In this document: piece by piece, positions 48,100 through 61,151 of the stretch
Layout of the letters: each line of letters starts with the position of its first letter
Position numbering within the stretch: the stretch's first letter is position 1
Translations under genes and position numbers: made by a program
From: Lindgomyces ingoldianus
Taxonomy: Eukaryota; Ascomycota; Dothideomycetes; Pleosporales; Lindgomycetaceae
DNA: 64,000 bases
Reading direction: 5' to 3'
Assembly (NCBI RefSeq): GCF_010093535.1
Contig: NW_022985200.1
Coordinates: 104,075-168,074, forward strand
The notes under the pieces: model-generated
What the model saw: the letters and a program-made list of their open reading frames with translations, nothing else
Databases searched by the model: none
What the model was told of the DNA's origin: nothing

Positions 48100-51000
48100 T
48101 TATGTTATGTTAAAACTTTAGCTAAGAATAGCCTTTAAATCTAATCTAATAAGCTTAGTACTTGCATAACTTTAAGCTATTAAAGTAAGCTAAGAAGCTT
48201 TTTAAAAAGCGCTTACTTTATAAAAAAGCTACTATGTTGTAAGCTTTAAAGCTTTTTAAAAAGACTTTAAAAAACAGCTTTATGTTATTAAGTAGTCTAT
48301 TTCTGCCTTAACTTCTGTTATAGTAGTAGGAACTAAGAACTTACTAGCCTTAAAGCCTACTTAGAAGTCTAGAGATAGCTTAACTCCCTTCTACCTAACA
48401 CTACTTATAACCTGTAACTTTTCTAACTTAGTAATAAAATCTAACTAACTCTCTAATCCCCTGCTATTTAATAAAAAATAGAAAGACTTACTTTTCTTTT
48501 TACACAAGCTCTAATATAAACTTAAAAAAAATATAGACTAATTTCTTTTTAAACGCTTTTAGTTACTATATGCCTACTTTTAACTTAACTATAACATAAC
48601 AGCCTTAATTAACTTACTAATAAATAAGGATATTATTAACTTAAATTAATTTATAGTGTTTTTATAAGTAACTTATAAAGACTTAAATAAAAAGTTAATA
48701 GCTCTAAGTTACCTAAACACCTTATAATAATAAAAAAAAGCTTTACTTTATACTTTACTAAGTTCTACTAACTTGCATCTAATATAGGCCTAAATAAGAT
48801 AGGTCTAATTGCAGCTTTATATAACTCCCTCTTAACTAAACTGTAACGCGCTATAGTAAAAAAACCCCTCCTAAACAACCTTAACACATATGCAAACCTA
48901 ATTGCTACCTATAATAATAACATAAGGTTCCTCCCTATACAAGCCCTAATACACCCCTAAACTAGCGCAGTTGCAAATAAGAACTCTAACATAATAAAAA
49001 TTAATTTAAATTATGCTCTAGTTAGTTCTAGAAAGTGTAAAAATTATAAGAAAAAAAGTTAATACTTTAAGTATAGTAAGCATAGTTATATCTTTTAAAA
49101 CTGCTTTATTTTTTTTTAAGTCTACATAAATAGTGTAGCTAGCACTTATTAAAGATTTTTACTATTTTAATTTTATTTTTATAAGAGCTTTAACTTATAT
49201 TTAAGCCTTAATCCCTCTTACTACTCTTAACATAGCCGCAGCTATAGCAGTAAAAGCCTACAAAAAGGCTTGTTTTAGAGCTAAGTTGCCCCTTAGGACT
49301 AATTTAACACTAGATCTCTACTAACTTATAGGCTAAGTCCCCTACTAATAACTAAAAGTACTAAGTTAATATTTCTATATATTTATAATAAAAAACTATA
49401 TTAGCCTTAATATAGGCTCTTATTAACTTAAAAGTAAATAGTATAGGTTACATTAATAAAAAACTAGCACATAAACTAAATCTTTAATTAACACTACTTA
49501 CTTAAATAATTTACCTAACTAGATTTAATAAAAAATAACTTAAAAAAGGTTTTATCTTTTATACTACAACTATTATAATTACCTACTAACGCTATAAAAA
49601 GCAGATTAAGCTCTATATAATAAATATAAAATATTATAACTTAATCTTAGAACAACTATAGCTGTATTAGTATAAAGTTGCTTTTAATTACTAAAAGTAA
49701 GTTTTAAACTTTAACTTTTTCTAATGCTAAAACATATGCTTACACTTACACTTAAATAACACCTAAGTAGCACTTAATATAGAAGGTCTCTAGACCTACT
49801 TTTTAATAACTTAAAAAAAAACTACTTAAGTAAGGCTAACAAGCTAGGCCTCTTACTAAAATAGGCTATATAAAATAATTTAACAACTACTTAAACCTAA
49901 AAAAAAAGCCTTTATAAAATCTTTACCTACTTAATTTAAACACAAACTAGGACTTAAACAGCAGATAGACATCTACTACATAGAACCTACCTTATTTATA
50001 ACCCTAGCTTAATAACTAGATTATAAAATCTACGTAGTTATAATTTCTAATATAGACTAAGCTTTAGCTCCCTAAAAATGCACTAACTTAAGGATAATAG
50101 TCTTTTAAAACTACTATAACTTATTATATGTCTTTTTTTAAAACAAGTCTAATAAGCTTTTAATATAATGTTTATATAATTACTAAATAACTTTTAAGCC
50201 TAGTAAACAACCTAGTTATAGGCTACTATATAAGATGTTACTAAACAAATTAAAAGTGCTTTAAAAATACTTTAATAAGAACCTAAAAAAAAAGTTTATT
50301 TAAGCTAGCTTCTTACTAGTAGTGTTACTTATACTATTTATAAAGAAACCTAAGAGTAGGCTTTAATTCTGCGTTAACTACTAAAGACTAAATGCTGTTA
50401 CTATTAAAAACTAATACTTAATTTCTTTTTTATAAAAAACTCTAAGCTAACTAAGTAAAGCAAAGTATTTTATAAAGTTAGATATTATTACTACCTTTAA
50501 TAAGCTAAGAATAGCAAAAAGTAATAAGTAGCTAATAGTGTTTTAGACTAAATATAAACTATTTAAGTACTTAGTAATGCCCTTTAGCTTAGCTAACATG
50601 CCTAGTACTTTTTAACATTTTATAAATAACTTACTCTAACCCTACCTAGACATGTTCTGCACTGCGTATATTAATAATATTCTAATCTACAGCAATAGCC
50701 TTTTAGAGCATAAATAGTATATACGCCTAGTGCTAAAAGCTATAAAAAAAGCAGGTCTGTAACTTAATATAGATAAATGCAAGTTCTACTAATTAAAAGT
50801 TATATATTTAGAATATGTAATCTCTATAAATAGCATCTAAATAGACCCTGTTAAGGTTTAGACTGTGCTAGATTAGTAATACCTAAAAATATAAAGAATA
50901 TTTAAGCCTTTATAAGATTTGCTAACTTTTACTAATAATTTATTAACAACTTTTTATAGTAAGTAAGCCTTATAATTGCACTTACTAAAAAAAAAATTTA

Positions 51001-53120
51001 ATTTAACTTTAACTTAAATTACTAATAGTTCTTTAACTAGCTAAAAAAAGCCTTTACTAAAGCTTTAATACTCTGCTACTTTAACTTTAAACTACTAATA
51101 CTTGTAAAAGCTAATGCCTTAGACTACGTAGTAGCAGAAGTTCTCTTCTAGACTAAGCTAGACAGGACTATTAAGCTTATTACATACTTCTTAAAAAAAA
51201 TAAGTCCTGTAAAAAGTAATTATAAGATCTATAATAAGAAATTACTTACTATAGTATGCTGCTTTAAATAATAGCAACCTAAACTAGAAGGTGCAGCGCA
51301 TCTAATATAAGTTCTATCTAACTATAAGAACTTGCAGTACTTTGCAACTATAAAACAACTTAGCTACTAATAAGCCTGTTAGTCTAAATACCTATTTTAT
51401 TTTAATTTTAAGATTACTTATTATCCTAATTAAGATAGAGGGAAACTAGATGCTCTTATAAGGCAATTCTAAGACATCCTTGCTTAGAAAGAAGCATAAA
51501 AAGCTTAACACTAAACTTTACTTTAACCTAAGCTATTTTTAAACCTTAACTTAAATAAAATAAATTAGATAATTAATTAAATTATTACTAATAAGTATTT
51601 AAATAATAAATTTATCTAAGAAACTTTAGACCTGCTCTAAAACAGCGCTAGTTAGTTAAAGAAGGTAACACTAGCTAACTATAAAAACTAAAATAGTAAG
51701 CTATATTACTATAACTAACTTATAATCTTTAATTCTAATAAACTAAGAATTAAACTACTCTAAATTATACACAACTTACCTGTTAGAGGACACCTAGGCA
51801 GAGGAAAGACTCTTAACCTACTACAGAGAGAGTACTACTAGCCTTACATGTTCTATACTGTACGCTAATACGTATTATGTTGCTATACTTACTATAAAGT
51901 AAAGGCCTCTTAAGAAAAGTATAATAGCCTACTTAAACTGCTTCTAATTCTTAAATAAGCTTAAAAAGACATATTAATTAATTTTATTATAAACTTACCT
52001 CTATCTAAAAAGTATATAAATATTATAGTAGTTATTAATTACTTAACTAAGTATTAACACTTAATACTATGTTTCTTTATAACTGCCCCTAATATAGCCT
52101 AGTTATTCTACTAATATGTATAGGTTTACTATAGCCTGCCTAACATAATTATATTAGATAGAGGTACATAGTTTGTCTTAGCCTTCTAAAACAAACTCTA
52201 TAAACAGCTTTAAATTATCCTCTATCTATCTACAGCTTTTTACCTAAAGACTAACAGCTAGACTAAGAACATAAATGCTGTAATAAAATAAGTTCTATAA
52301 GTGTACATAAACTACTAGTAAGATAACTAAGTAAAATAGTTAGCTATAGCATAGTTTAAAGCTAATAATATAATATTTAAATTAACATAAGTATCTCTGT
52401 TCTTAGCAAACTATAAATACTACTTTTAAATAGAATTTAAACTACTTTTAAATACCCTCTAACTAACTTATTAATCTATATAAGTAATAGATGTAAATAG
52501 ACTTATTAATAAAATTTAAAATATATCTAAATATGTTTATAAAAAGCTTATATAGGCTTAAGCTTTTTAACAAGAGTATGTAAACTAATCTTAAACCCTT
52601 ACCCCTATATATGCAGCTGGCAAGAAGGTCTAGCTAGACGCTAGAAATATCTAAATAAACTAATAATTAAAAAAACTTAATTAGAAGAACCTTAGCCCTT
52701 TTACAGTAGCCTATATAGTCTTATTACATGCTTACTAATTAATCCTACCTAATAGCATAAAGATACACCCTGTGTTCCACGTATTATTGCTGCGCTAAGT
52801 AGCCCCTAAATCTAACTATCTACTTAGATAGCTAAACCTACTACCTAAACCTATTATTATAAATAATAAACTAGAATACATTATAAAAGACATTAAATAA
52901 ATCTAGTTTAACAAGAAAAAATGTATCTATAAATACTTTATAAAATAGACTAGATATAACAAACTGTTATAGGAACCTGCAGAAGCCCTATAAAAGAACT
53001 CTATAGTAACCTAATTCTACACCTAATACCTATTTAAACTAAACCTATACCCTAATAAAGACAACTTAATGCTAGAACTACTAATGTAAAGAATTCCCTT
53101 CCTAATAAGAGGGGGGGTAC
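48100..53120 (+). pseudogene. Gypsy-2 gag-pol remnant with chromodomain
   Basis: A gag region (48.2-49.1 kb) precedes pol. Reverse transcriptase carries YINNILIYS (50667-50693), a mutated YIDDILIYS. The integrase zinc region has RGHLGRGKT (about 51785-51811), and the catalytic core follows with INFIINLP and IIILDRGTQF (about 51975-52180). A chromodomain at about 52873-53030 keeps EPAEAL (52973-52990). The order is typical of a chromovirus. A polypurine tract (AAGAGGGGGGG, near 53108) precedes the 3' LTR. TAA/TAG stops throughout; no intact frame above about 60 codons. Confidence 0.88.
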
Positions 53121-53415
53121 TGTTACAGTATCCTCCCTAGATCCTAGACATAACTATATTAGACATGTACTAGAGTATTATTAGTGCATGTCTAACATAA
53201 ACATAATATAACATAGACATAAACTTAAGCATAAACTACCTTAACACTAACTAAACTTAAAACAGGCTTAATTTATACCTAAAGCGCTTAGACTTTTAAG
53301 CTAAGTATTTAATTACTAATTTTCTTCTAAACCTTCCTGTTCCTCACACAACGTCTTGTACCTACCATAATACCTTACATAGTAATTAAACTAGACCTCC
53401 GTGAAGCTCTATAAC
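53121..53415 (+). repeat. Gypsy-2 3' LTR, first part
   Basis: Begins TGTTACAGTATCC (mutated TGTCACGG) and is interrupted after ATAAC (53411-53415), the duplication made by gypsy-3. It is more mutated than the 5' LTR first part. Confidence 0.9.
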
Positions 53416-53538
53416 TGTGACGGTCCTACGCAGAGAGCTCTGTCGCGCGTCACATGACGAGCTGCCCGTGCAGCCAATCAGGATATAGGGGGTGTGACTG
53501 GCGCAACGCTATTAGTTTGCTTAGTGCTTATTATTACA
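53416..53538 (+). repeat. Gypsy-3 5' LTR with internal deletion
   Basis: The first 105-110 bases match the 3' LTR, then the sequence jumps to GTGCTTATTATTACA, the mutated form of the LTR end GTGCTTGTCATCACA. About 152 bp are missing, with short homology (AG-TGCT against AG-CGCT) at the junction. Confidence 0.8.
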
Positions 53539-53859
53539 TTACACTAAGATTATCTTATTTAGCTAGAGAACAGCAACATAATATCTAGGTCTACTATGCA
53601 GTTAGCTCTAAGAGCTTAATCTGCTAACTAACCTTTACTTAGACAGATCTGCTAGTATAACTAGGCTAAGCCTTAGTTTATTAATAATAGCTATTTACCT
53701 TAAAGCCCTAGTTAGGCTAGGCAACTGTAAAAGCAACACTAAGCAATAATTAGATTATTGCACTTTATTAAAGAGCTCTAAGCTAGGAGCGCTGCTGCTC
53801 TAGTTTAAATTAACTGTAGGGGGGGGGCCTACTGTACTAACTACTACTGCAACAACGCG

Positions 53860-56800
53860 AAGAGAGCTGCAGGCTCTGTACAAACCCACGTACAAACCCA
53901 CCACTAATTAACTATCAGCCCCACCGTCACTAGACCCGGGGCTCACACTACACTATACCTCTGCAGACTGCTAGACCCTAAAGTAGAGGGAAGGAGCTAA
54001 GAGCACTAAGATAGGGAAGCTGTTAAAAATTAAAATGCGCGTTAATTCTACTGCCTAGCCTACTAGCAACGCCTATACGCCTAAACTAAGGACGCTGCTA
54101 TGCTAGGCCTAGTTCTACACTAATAATATGTTTAAAGAGGACTATGCTATTAAGACTACACACGTGCGCGCTTAGTAAGCTAGAAAAGCACTATTATTCT
54201 AAATAAAGGCTATTACCTAGAGTACTACTAATTATAATTTAATTAGCCTCTGCCTAGACCTACTAAACTTTATAGCTGTAGATTATGTAGTTATAGTAAA
54301 TAAGCTACTATAGCAGTTATTAAAAGTGTAAGCTTATTAAGACTACGCTAATACTTTTACTAAAGCAGTTAACATAGTAAAAGCTAAGTAAGTAAAGGTT
54401 AGTAAAAAGCTATAAAAGCTTTAAAGCCTACTAAATAAAACCTTTAAACACCTAGCTAATTATAAGGATAAAGTTAAAAGACTTAAGGCTGCTACTATGC
54501 TAGCGTGTAATTAATTGTTTCTCTTAGACAGAGCTTATTAAGCGCTAAGAGGCACGCCTATGCTAACTACACTAAGAAAGCAACTGCAATTTAACCTAGC
54601 TACGCTAAGAACACCTAACTTTTCTTATATTAGTACTATAAGCTAGGGAGCTAGGCTAAAACTATTAGCTAAAGTAAAAGATCTGCCTAAGTTTATAAGT
54701 AAAAATAATATTAAATTTAATTACTAGAAAGACCTTCTAATAAGTAAGCTACTTTATAACATAGACTACTTTATACCTGCAGATAGTAACTCTATAAAAA
54801 AAAAAACACTTAAGTACACTATACTAAAAGTAAAGTAGGTAGTTAAGTGCTAAGTTAACTAGTTCTTTACTTTAAAGCTTAAGAGTAGTAAGGTAAGCTA
54901 GTAATAACTAAAAATATTATAAGCTTTCTAAAAAAAAGCTTTAAAAATACTAACTAGTAAATAAAAGCTAAGACTAAGCTTTACTAGCTTAAAATAAAGC
55001 TATTTTAGAATTTTAAAAACTTTAAGGCCTAGTTTATATGCCTTATAAATAAAGCTAAGCTGCTGCTTAAGTAGTAGAAAGATAAAATTTATAACACCTT
55101 ATTAAGTTAGCTCTAAGTATATATAAAGACTTACTATAATAACTTAATAGTTAGCTTTTTTAATTATATAAAGTAAGCCTACTAAATATCTTTCTTACTG
55201 CAGAGGTCTACTGCAGAGTTAAGCGCGTAATGTGTGTAGAGAGGTAAAGAGAAGCTTACACATTAGAATATTCTTTAACCTGCTACTGCTACTGCTGCTC
55301 TAACAACTCTAGCAACACTCTAAGCGCAGGCAGCTTTAACAAAAGATGCTGTAACCTGCTACTTATACTATTAGCTAGAACATATAAGTTGCAACTGCCT
55401 TTACACCTGCGCTAAAAGTAAGGCTATAAAAGCAGCGCAAAAGCTAGATGCTATAAGCTTTAGTAAAGACAGTAAATTAAAAAAAGACTTACTCTAAAAG
55501 AAGTTTTCTCTCTAGAGTTAATAGATAGAGCGCTAGCGCAGAAGCTGCGTAAGCTGCTATTTAGTAGTAAGCCTTTTATGCTGCCCTGCTGTGTCTCTGC
55601 TAGAGGGATTACTATACACTTAAATAGTCTTATTAATATAGAGGCTAGCAGCTATAATCTAATCTACCTGCAATACCTGCAGACAATTTAGAAGCACCTA
55701 CAGCCTAAAATGCTTAGCATTAAGTCTATTTTTATAATAAGATATAATAATTAACTAAACAGACAAGTAAATAAGTACTTTTATATAAATCTAGTAATTA
55801 ATAGCTACTAGCTACCTACACTTTTTATTCTCTACAACATAGGCTGTTATAACTTAATTATAGGCTATAAAGTTCTTAAGAAGGCTAGTGTCTAGATTAA
55901 CTATAAAAAATAATTAATTTAGTAGCTAGATAATAATTAAACGCAGGACTACAAGCGTAATATTATTGTCTTTATATGTAGCGCGTCTTTACAAATTAAC
56001 TAATCTTATTAAGTAGACACTAACTAATAGGATAAGTTTATAAAAATATTAAAGATTAATTAATACTAACTTTAATTAACTTAAGAGCATAATTAGTAGT
56101 AAAACTTAAAAAAAATAAAAAAGTAACTTAATTCTTAACTAATACTTCTTAGCGCTAATTAAGCGCGCTAATGTTAACTAGCTGTATCTAAAAAAGCACT
56201 TGCTAAGGTAGGGCTAGAGGTAAACATAATTAACACTGCTGCGTTTATGCTACACATAAGGCGTAGAAATGTTATAATTAAACATATTAGCGTCTATAAA
56301 GTTAATTAACTAATTAAAAACTGCTAAGCACTTATAATAGTTAATCCTAAGAATAAGCTCTAACAGCTAATGCTTAAAAAGTTACTATCCCCTGTGTACA
56401 CTAGAGCTACGCTAGCTTACTTCTTAAAAAGAGACTTAGATAAACTGCTGCTGCACTAACCTAGCGTTAACTATAATATTAAGCTAACAGCAGAGAACAC
56501 CTTATTAAGCAGCCTACTATACAGCATGTCTCTAGAGCAGCTTAGGCTAGTTAAGGACTATCTAGACAACCACCTGTAACGCGGATTTATTACGCACAGC
56601 AACACTAGCTACGCTTCTCTAGTCTTGTTTACTAAGAAGCTAAAAAGAAAGTAGAGGTTCTATGTAGACTATTATAAGCTTAATATAATTATAAAGAAAA
56701 ACACTTACTTAATACCTCTAATTTAGAAGACACTTACGCAGCTAGCTACAGCTAAGGTCTTTACTAAGCTTAATATATAACAGGCGTTCTATTACATCTA

Positions 56801-59540
56801 GCTTACTAAAAAGGTTAAGGACCTAACTACTTTTTAAACACACTATAGTAACTATAAGTATTATATGCTGCCCTTTAAACTCTATAACAGCCCTATAACT
56901 TTTTAGTAATATATTAATTAGGTTTTACACAGCCTACTTAATAACTTTTATATAGCCTACTTTAACAACATTCTAATCTACTTAGATAACCTTTTATAGT
57001 ATAAGGCACATGTTACTAAGGTCTTATATTGTCTGTAAGACACTAGCTTATAAATTAACTTTAAAAAAAGTAAATTTATAGTTACTAAAATAAAATTTTT
57101 AAGTTTTATTATTAGCATAAACAGAATCTACAAAGACTTTACTAAGGTAGCTGCTGTCTAAGACTAGCCTATACTAACCTTAATTAAAAGCCTGTAGTTG
57201 TTCCTAGAGTTCTGCAACTTCTACTGCGCCTTTCTTAAGGACTATAGTTACATTGTACAGCTACTTACAAAGCTGCTTAAGTATAGCGCCTAGCATTCTT
57301 TAAAAAAGCATAAGTTAGCTGTGTTTAAGCACACTAAAAACTTTATGCTATTAGATAACATCTTTACACACTACTTACTAAATTACAAGACGCGTATAAA
57401 GACTAATGTAAGTAACAGAGTTATTACAGAAGTACTATTACAGCTGCAGAACAACAGCATCTAGTGCCTTATAGTGTTCTACTCTAAGACTATAAGCCTA
57501 CTGTAGATAAACTATAATATATATAATAAAAAGATGCTTATAGTTATTTAAGGCTTATAAAAGTAGTAAGCATAGCTAATAAGCCTATAATAAAACAAGC
57601 TGTTTATAGTAATTACTAACTACTAAGCTTTTAAGTACTTTACTGTTAAGTGTAAGCTTACCCCTTACTAAATGTAATAAGCTATACTAATAGCAGACTT
57701 TAACCTTACACTAACCTACTGCCTAGGCACTACTAATGTTGTTGTAGATGCGCTATTAAAAAAGTAAAAGAAGCTTAAAACACAGAAAAAAAAATAAAGC
57801 TACTTATACACACTCTTTCTTAAGCTAGAAGTAGATTAGTGTTAGTCTTATTACTTAATTACACACTACTCTATAGAGCACCTCTTTGCTAAATAAGAAG
57901 CTTATAGAGCTGCTGCTAATAAATTAACTATATAAGCTTATTAATTAAATTTTAGATGCTAATTAGAATTATAGAAGCTTATAATACTACTATAATAAAG
58001 CATAGAATCTTAGCTTATAATAAAAGCTTAATGCTAAGGGCCTACTACTAAAGAAAGAGAAGCTTATAGTTTTAGCTATTTAGTTTTTAAGAACCTACCT
58101 TATCTGTGCTGTTTATACAACGCAACTTACTGCACATTCTAGAACTAGAAAAATAACTAAGCTGCTACGTAAGTAGTACTACTAGCTAAGCATAAGCTAA
58201 AATGTTAAGACCTATATTAGCGCCTATAAGGCCTATTAGTAGAGCTATATTTTTTAAAATAAGACCTTAGAGCTTTTTAAGCTACTACTAATACCTAAGT
58301 AAGTATAGTAAAACATCTTTATAAATTTTAAGTTATTTCTACCTAATTAAGCTAGCTATAATAACGCGTTTATTATAGTAGACTGTCTAAGTAAGCGCTG
58401 CTTTTTACTACTGTGCTATAAGACTATTAGTGCTATAAGGGCTGCAGACCTATACTATTACTATATCTAGCGCGTTTATAGACCCTCTTAATTAATTATC
58501 TTTAACTATAGACTATAGTTTACCTTTATATTTATAGACAAGCTCTACTATCTTACTAGCGTTAAATAAAAGCTTTCTACGCCTTACTATTCTTAAACTA
58601 ATAGTAATATAGAGGTGCTAAATTAGTATATTAACTAGTAACTATGTCTATTTGTTAATTACTTCTAGGACAACTAGTTAGACCTGCTGCCCTGTATAGA
58701 CTAGGCTTAAGCATCCCTACTACATAAAATAACAGAGTTATTACTATTTAAAATTAAGTTTAGCTATTGTCTAACACACTACTAGGACTAAAAGGCACAT
58801 ACAAGACGCTTACTAACTGCGCTAGAGCAGATTTTATGTAAGGAGGCTTAAAGCTATGCTAAGCTCTACTACAACACTATATAACAAGTAATTAAGATTA
58901 TAAAAAAAGGCATTACTTAAGCCTAAAAGCAGTAAGCAGCTTAAGTAAATAAAAAGTAGTGTAAGCCTAACTTTATAGTAGGCAATAAAGTATACATAAC
59001 TCTTAAGGGCTTTACTATAAGGCGCCCTAGCTAGAAGCTTAACTAGCAGATGTACAGGCCTTATTTAATTATAGGCATAAGAGGTTATTTGTACTAGCTT
59101 AAGCTCCCCCTGTACATAAAGATGCATAACGTCTTCTATACAGACTGCCTATAGCAGGCAGCACCTACAACGCTGCTAGGTTAGGTTAAGCCCTTAGAAG
59201 AGCTAATTAAGGTTAACAGTTACCCTAAGTAGCAAGTTTAGAACATCCTAGATAGTTGCGTCTACTGCAGGCGTCTCTAATACTAAGCCTTATAGGTAGG
59301 CTATAATCCTAACCCTACCTAGTATAATGCTAACAGATTCCTTAGAGCTCTGCATAAGGTAAAGGACTTCCACTAAGCATATCCTACTAAGCCTAGTCTG
59401 CCAGCGCGACTAGACGCCTAGTTGCAAGCGTATAAAAAAGGTAAAAATATAAAACTTATAAAAGTTAATAATTAACCTACGCTAAGGTCTTAACTAGTTT
59501 AAAGACTAATATAAAGGTGCTAAACTACCTAGTCTTAGGG
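53860..59540 (+). pseudogene. Gypsy-3 gag-pol remnant with chromodomain
   Basis: A gag region occupies about 54.0-55.5 kb. A protease-like LYNIGCYNLIIG lies near 55820. Reverse transcriptase has AYFNNILIYLDN (from 56955), with DD mutated to NN. The integrase region follows in 57.8-58.9 kb. The C-terminal chromodomain is well preserved: VQNILDSCVYCRRLQY, VGYNPNP, and an HKVKDFH and PTKPSLPARLDA tail (about 59230-59425). The frame is interrupted throughout by TAA/TAG. The region 53540-53860 is an untranslated leader with a run of nine G at 53819. Confidence 0.88.
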
Positions 59541-59565
59541 ACAAGACTGCCTTAGAAGGGGGTGA

Positions 59566-59840
59566 TGTGACGGTCCTACGCAGAGAGCTCTGTCGCGCGT
59601 CACATGACAAGCTGCCTGTGCAGCTAATTAGGATATAGGGGGTGCAACTAGCGCAACACTATTAGTTTGCTTAGCGCTAGCGTCCTTGCTAGCGCCTTAG
59701 CGCTGCAAGCACTTCTTCTGTAGAGCTGCCCTTAAAGCTTCCTTTCTCCTCTCTATCTTAGTGTAGCTAAAATAGAGCCGACCTACTCTGCCTTGCTTCC
59801 CCAGCTCTATACGGTAGTAGAGACAGTGCTTGTCATCACA
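59566..59840 (+). repeat. Gypsy-3 3' LTR (275 bp)
   Basis: Starts TGTGACGGTCC and ends TTGTCATCACA, then the ATAAC duplication. Much of it keeps a balanced composition although the adjoining pol is AT-rich. Confidence 0.93.
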
Positions 59841-59845
59841 ATAAC

Positions 59846-59868
59846 CTTACTCGTGCACAATCGTGACA
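59846..59868 (+). repeat. Gypsy-2 3' LTR, last part
   Basis: The 23 bases after the gypsy-3 duplication, ending CGTGACA, complete the 318-bp LTR. The CATC duplication of gypsy-2 follows at 59869-59872. Confidence 0.9.
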
Positions 59869-60208
59869 CATCTGTCTATATATATCCTTCTGCTGTGCTA
59901 GCTAGGAGGTTGACCTTTTTGCGAACGCAACAGTTATAAGCCTAGTTTGCAGCGTAGTGTAGATAGTTAGCGCACAAAAATTTTCGCATCCCTGCTCTCC
60001 CTACTCTACTAGTAGGATTGCATTATCCCTAAGCACTGCGTGTTTAATTCCTACGCTTAGCAAAGTGTATTTAGGCAGTGCGCCTATTACAGAGGCTACC
60101 TTGTATTTAGATCTGTCTCTAAGTTCTGTTGCTTAGGCTAGAGAGAGTGTGTTAAGGTTGTTTTACTATGTTTTACCTCTCTTGTTCTATAGTTTAAGCT
60201 AGGTGGTG
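59869..60208 (+). repeat. LTR-like sequence X, right piece
   Basis: Continues the sequence begun at 39141 once gypsy-2 is removed: CATC, then TGTCTATATATATCC, a TATA-like motif, and about 330 bp of moderately mutated sequence. It ends against a second copy of its own start at 60209. Confidence 0.5.
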
Positions 60209-60247
60209 TGTCGCGTACAGCTATCTGTCTATATATATCCTTCTGCA
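60209..60247 (+). repeat. Second copy of the start of sequence X
   Basis: TGTCGCGTACAGCTATC then TGTCTATATATATCCTTCTGC repeats the first 38-39 bases of X and then diverges. The two starts are about 353 bp apart after removing the gypsy-2 nest. Confidence 0.7.
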
Positions 60248-60466
60248 ACGTCCAAATGCAGTAATTTTTTTAAGCCGAGGCATTTCCTTTCCTAGAACAA
60301 CAACAGAGAAGCTAGCCTAGGGAATTGATTATAGATTTCACTTGCTAACGCTTGTGAAATAAAAGTAGTAAATTTTTTTAGAAATAAGTATAGCTACTTA
60401 GTCTTCTTATAATAATAAAACTAAACTTTAATCACAACCTTCTAGCTATAGTTAGAGTTAAGACTA
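60248..60466. other. Unassigned spacer with a small hairpin
   Basis: No gene. ATTTCAC and GTGAAAT (60334-60360) could form a 7-bp stem. Otherwise AT-rich. Confidence 0.4.
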
Positions 60467-60651
60467 ATGTACTTTGCAAGCAAGTTGCTTACACACCTAA
60501 GTTGCTTACTTTTACTAAGACCCTACTAAACTACTTTTCCTACACTAATGCATTCCTAACAACACTACTTAGACATACTAAAAGAATGTTAGATATAGCT
60601 TATACTTTAAGCTTTTAAATAAAACATAAAACTTTTAAAAAAAATATGCTA
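60467..60651 (+). mobile_element. Pogo-like element fragment, left end (pogo-3a)
   Basis: Matches the start of pogo-4 (from 62172): TACTTTGCAAGCAAGTTGC, then CTTACTTTTACTAAGACCC. It is interrupted at TA (60650-60651) by a related element. Confidence 0.8.
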
Positions 60652-61151
60652 ACGTACCTAACAGGTTAGGTGGCTACACAGGTTAGCCGGCTACTTTTGC
60701 CAAGCCCCTACTAAACTCTACCTATCTACATAATGCTTTAACAACAACCCTAGATTAAATCTTTTAAAGAATGTTAAATACAGCTTACTTTTTAAGCTTT
60801 TAAATAAAACTTAAACTCTTCTTATAACATGCTATAGTTATTTATAATGTCTTTTATACAACACTAAGTAATTAACGCGCTAGACAGCCTTTATAAGCAA
60901 AATGCTAGCCTAAATTAAAGAATCTAACTAAGCTTAAAAAAAAGTAGTTATTAAGTACATACTTAAGCTTATTATACATAGATTTCTCTTTAGGCTTACA
61001 GCTATAGCTAATATAGCTAATTTCTTACACATAGAGCGTAATCTAGGCTAGGTTAGCTTAAACTAGCTTAGTATGTAGGTTAAGCACTACCCTAAGTTTA
61101 TAATACAGTTTAATTATAAGTATAATTATAAAAAAGTACTTTATAAAAATC
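60652..61151 (+). mobile_element. Pogo-like element fragment inserted in pogo-3a (pogo-3b)
   Basis: Begins ACGTACCTAACAGG after a TA, with a different terminal sequence (GGTTAGGTGG ... GGTTAGCCGG). It then follows the same leader and N-terminal region as pogo-4 up to TATAAAAATC, where the copia LTR starts. The transposase catalytic part and the right end are missing. Confidence 0.8.

Larger units (their letters stand above)
53416..59840 (+). mobile_element. Gypsy-3: Ty3/gypsy chromovirus, RIP-inactivated, with deleted 5' LTR
   Basis: Bounded by LTRs beginning TGTGACGGTCCTACG and flanked by the 5-bp duplication ATAAC (53411-53415, 59841-59845) inside the 3' LTR of gypsy-2. The 3' LTR is 275 bp and the 5' LTR only 123 bp. 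A polypurine tract (AGAAGGGGGTGA) precedes the 3' LTR. Confidence 0.93.
39158..59868 (+). mobile_element. Gypsy-2: chromovirus-type Ty3/gypsy element with other elements in both LTRs
   Basis: The outer element of the nest. Its LTRs begin TGTCACGG and end CGTGACA. The 5' LTR is 39158-39288 plus 47913-48099 and the 3' LTR is 53121-53415 plus 59846-59868; each totals 318 bp once the inserts are removed. A 4-bp duplication CATC flanks it (39154-39157, 59869-59872). The internal part is 48100-53120. The element is inactivated by RIP. Confidence 0.9.
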
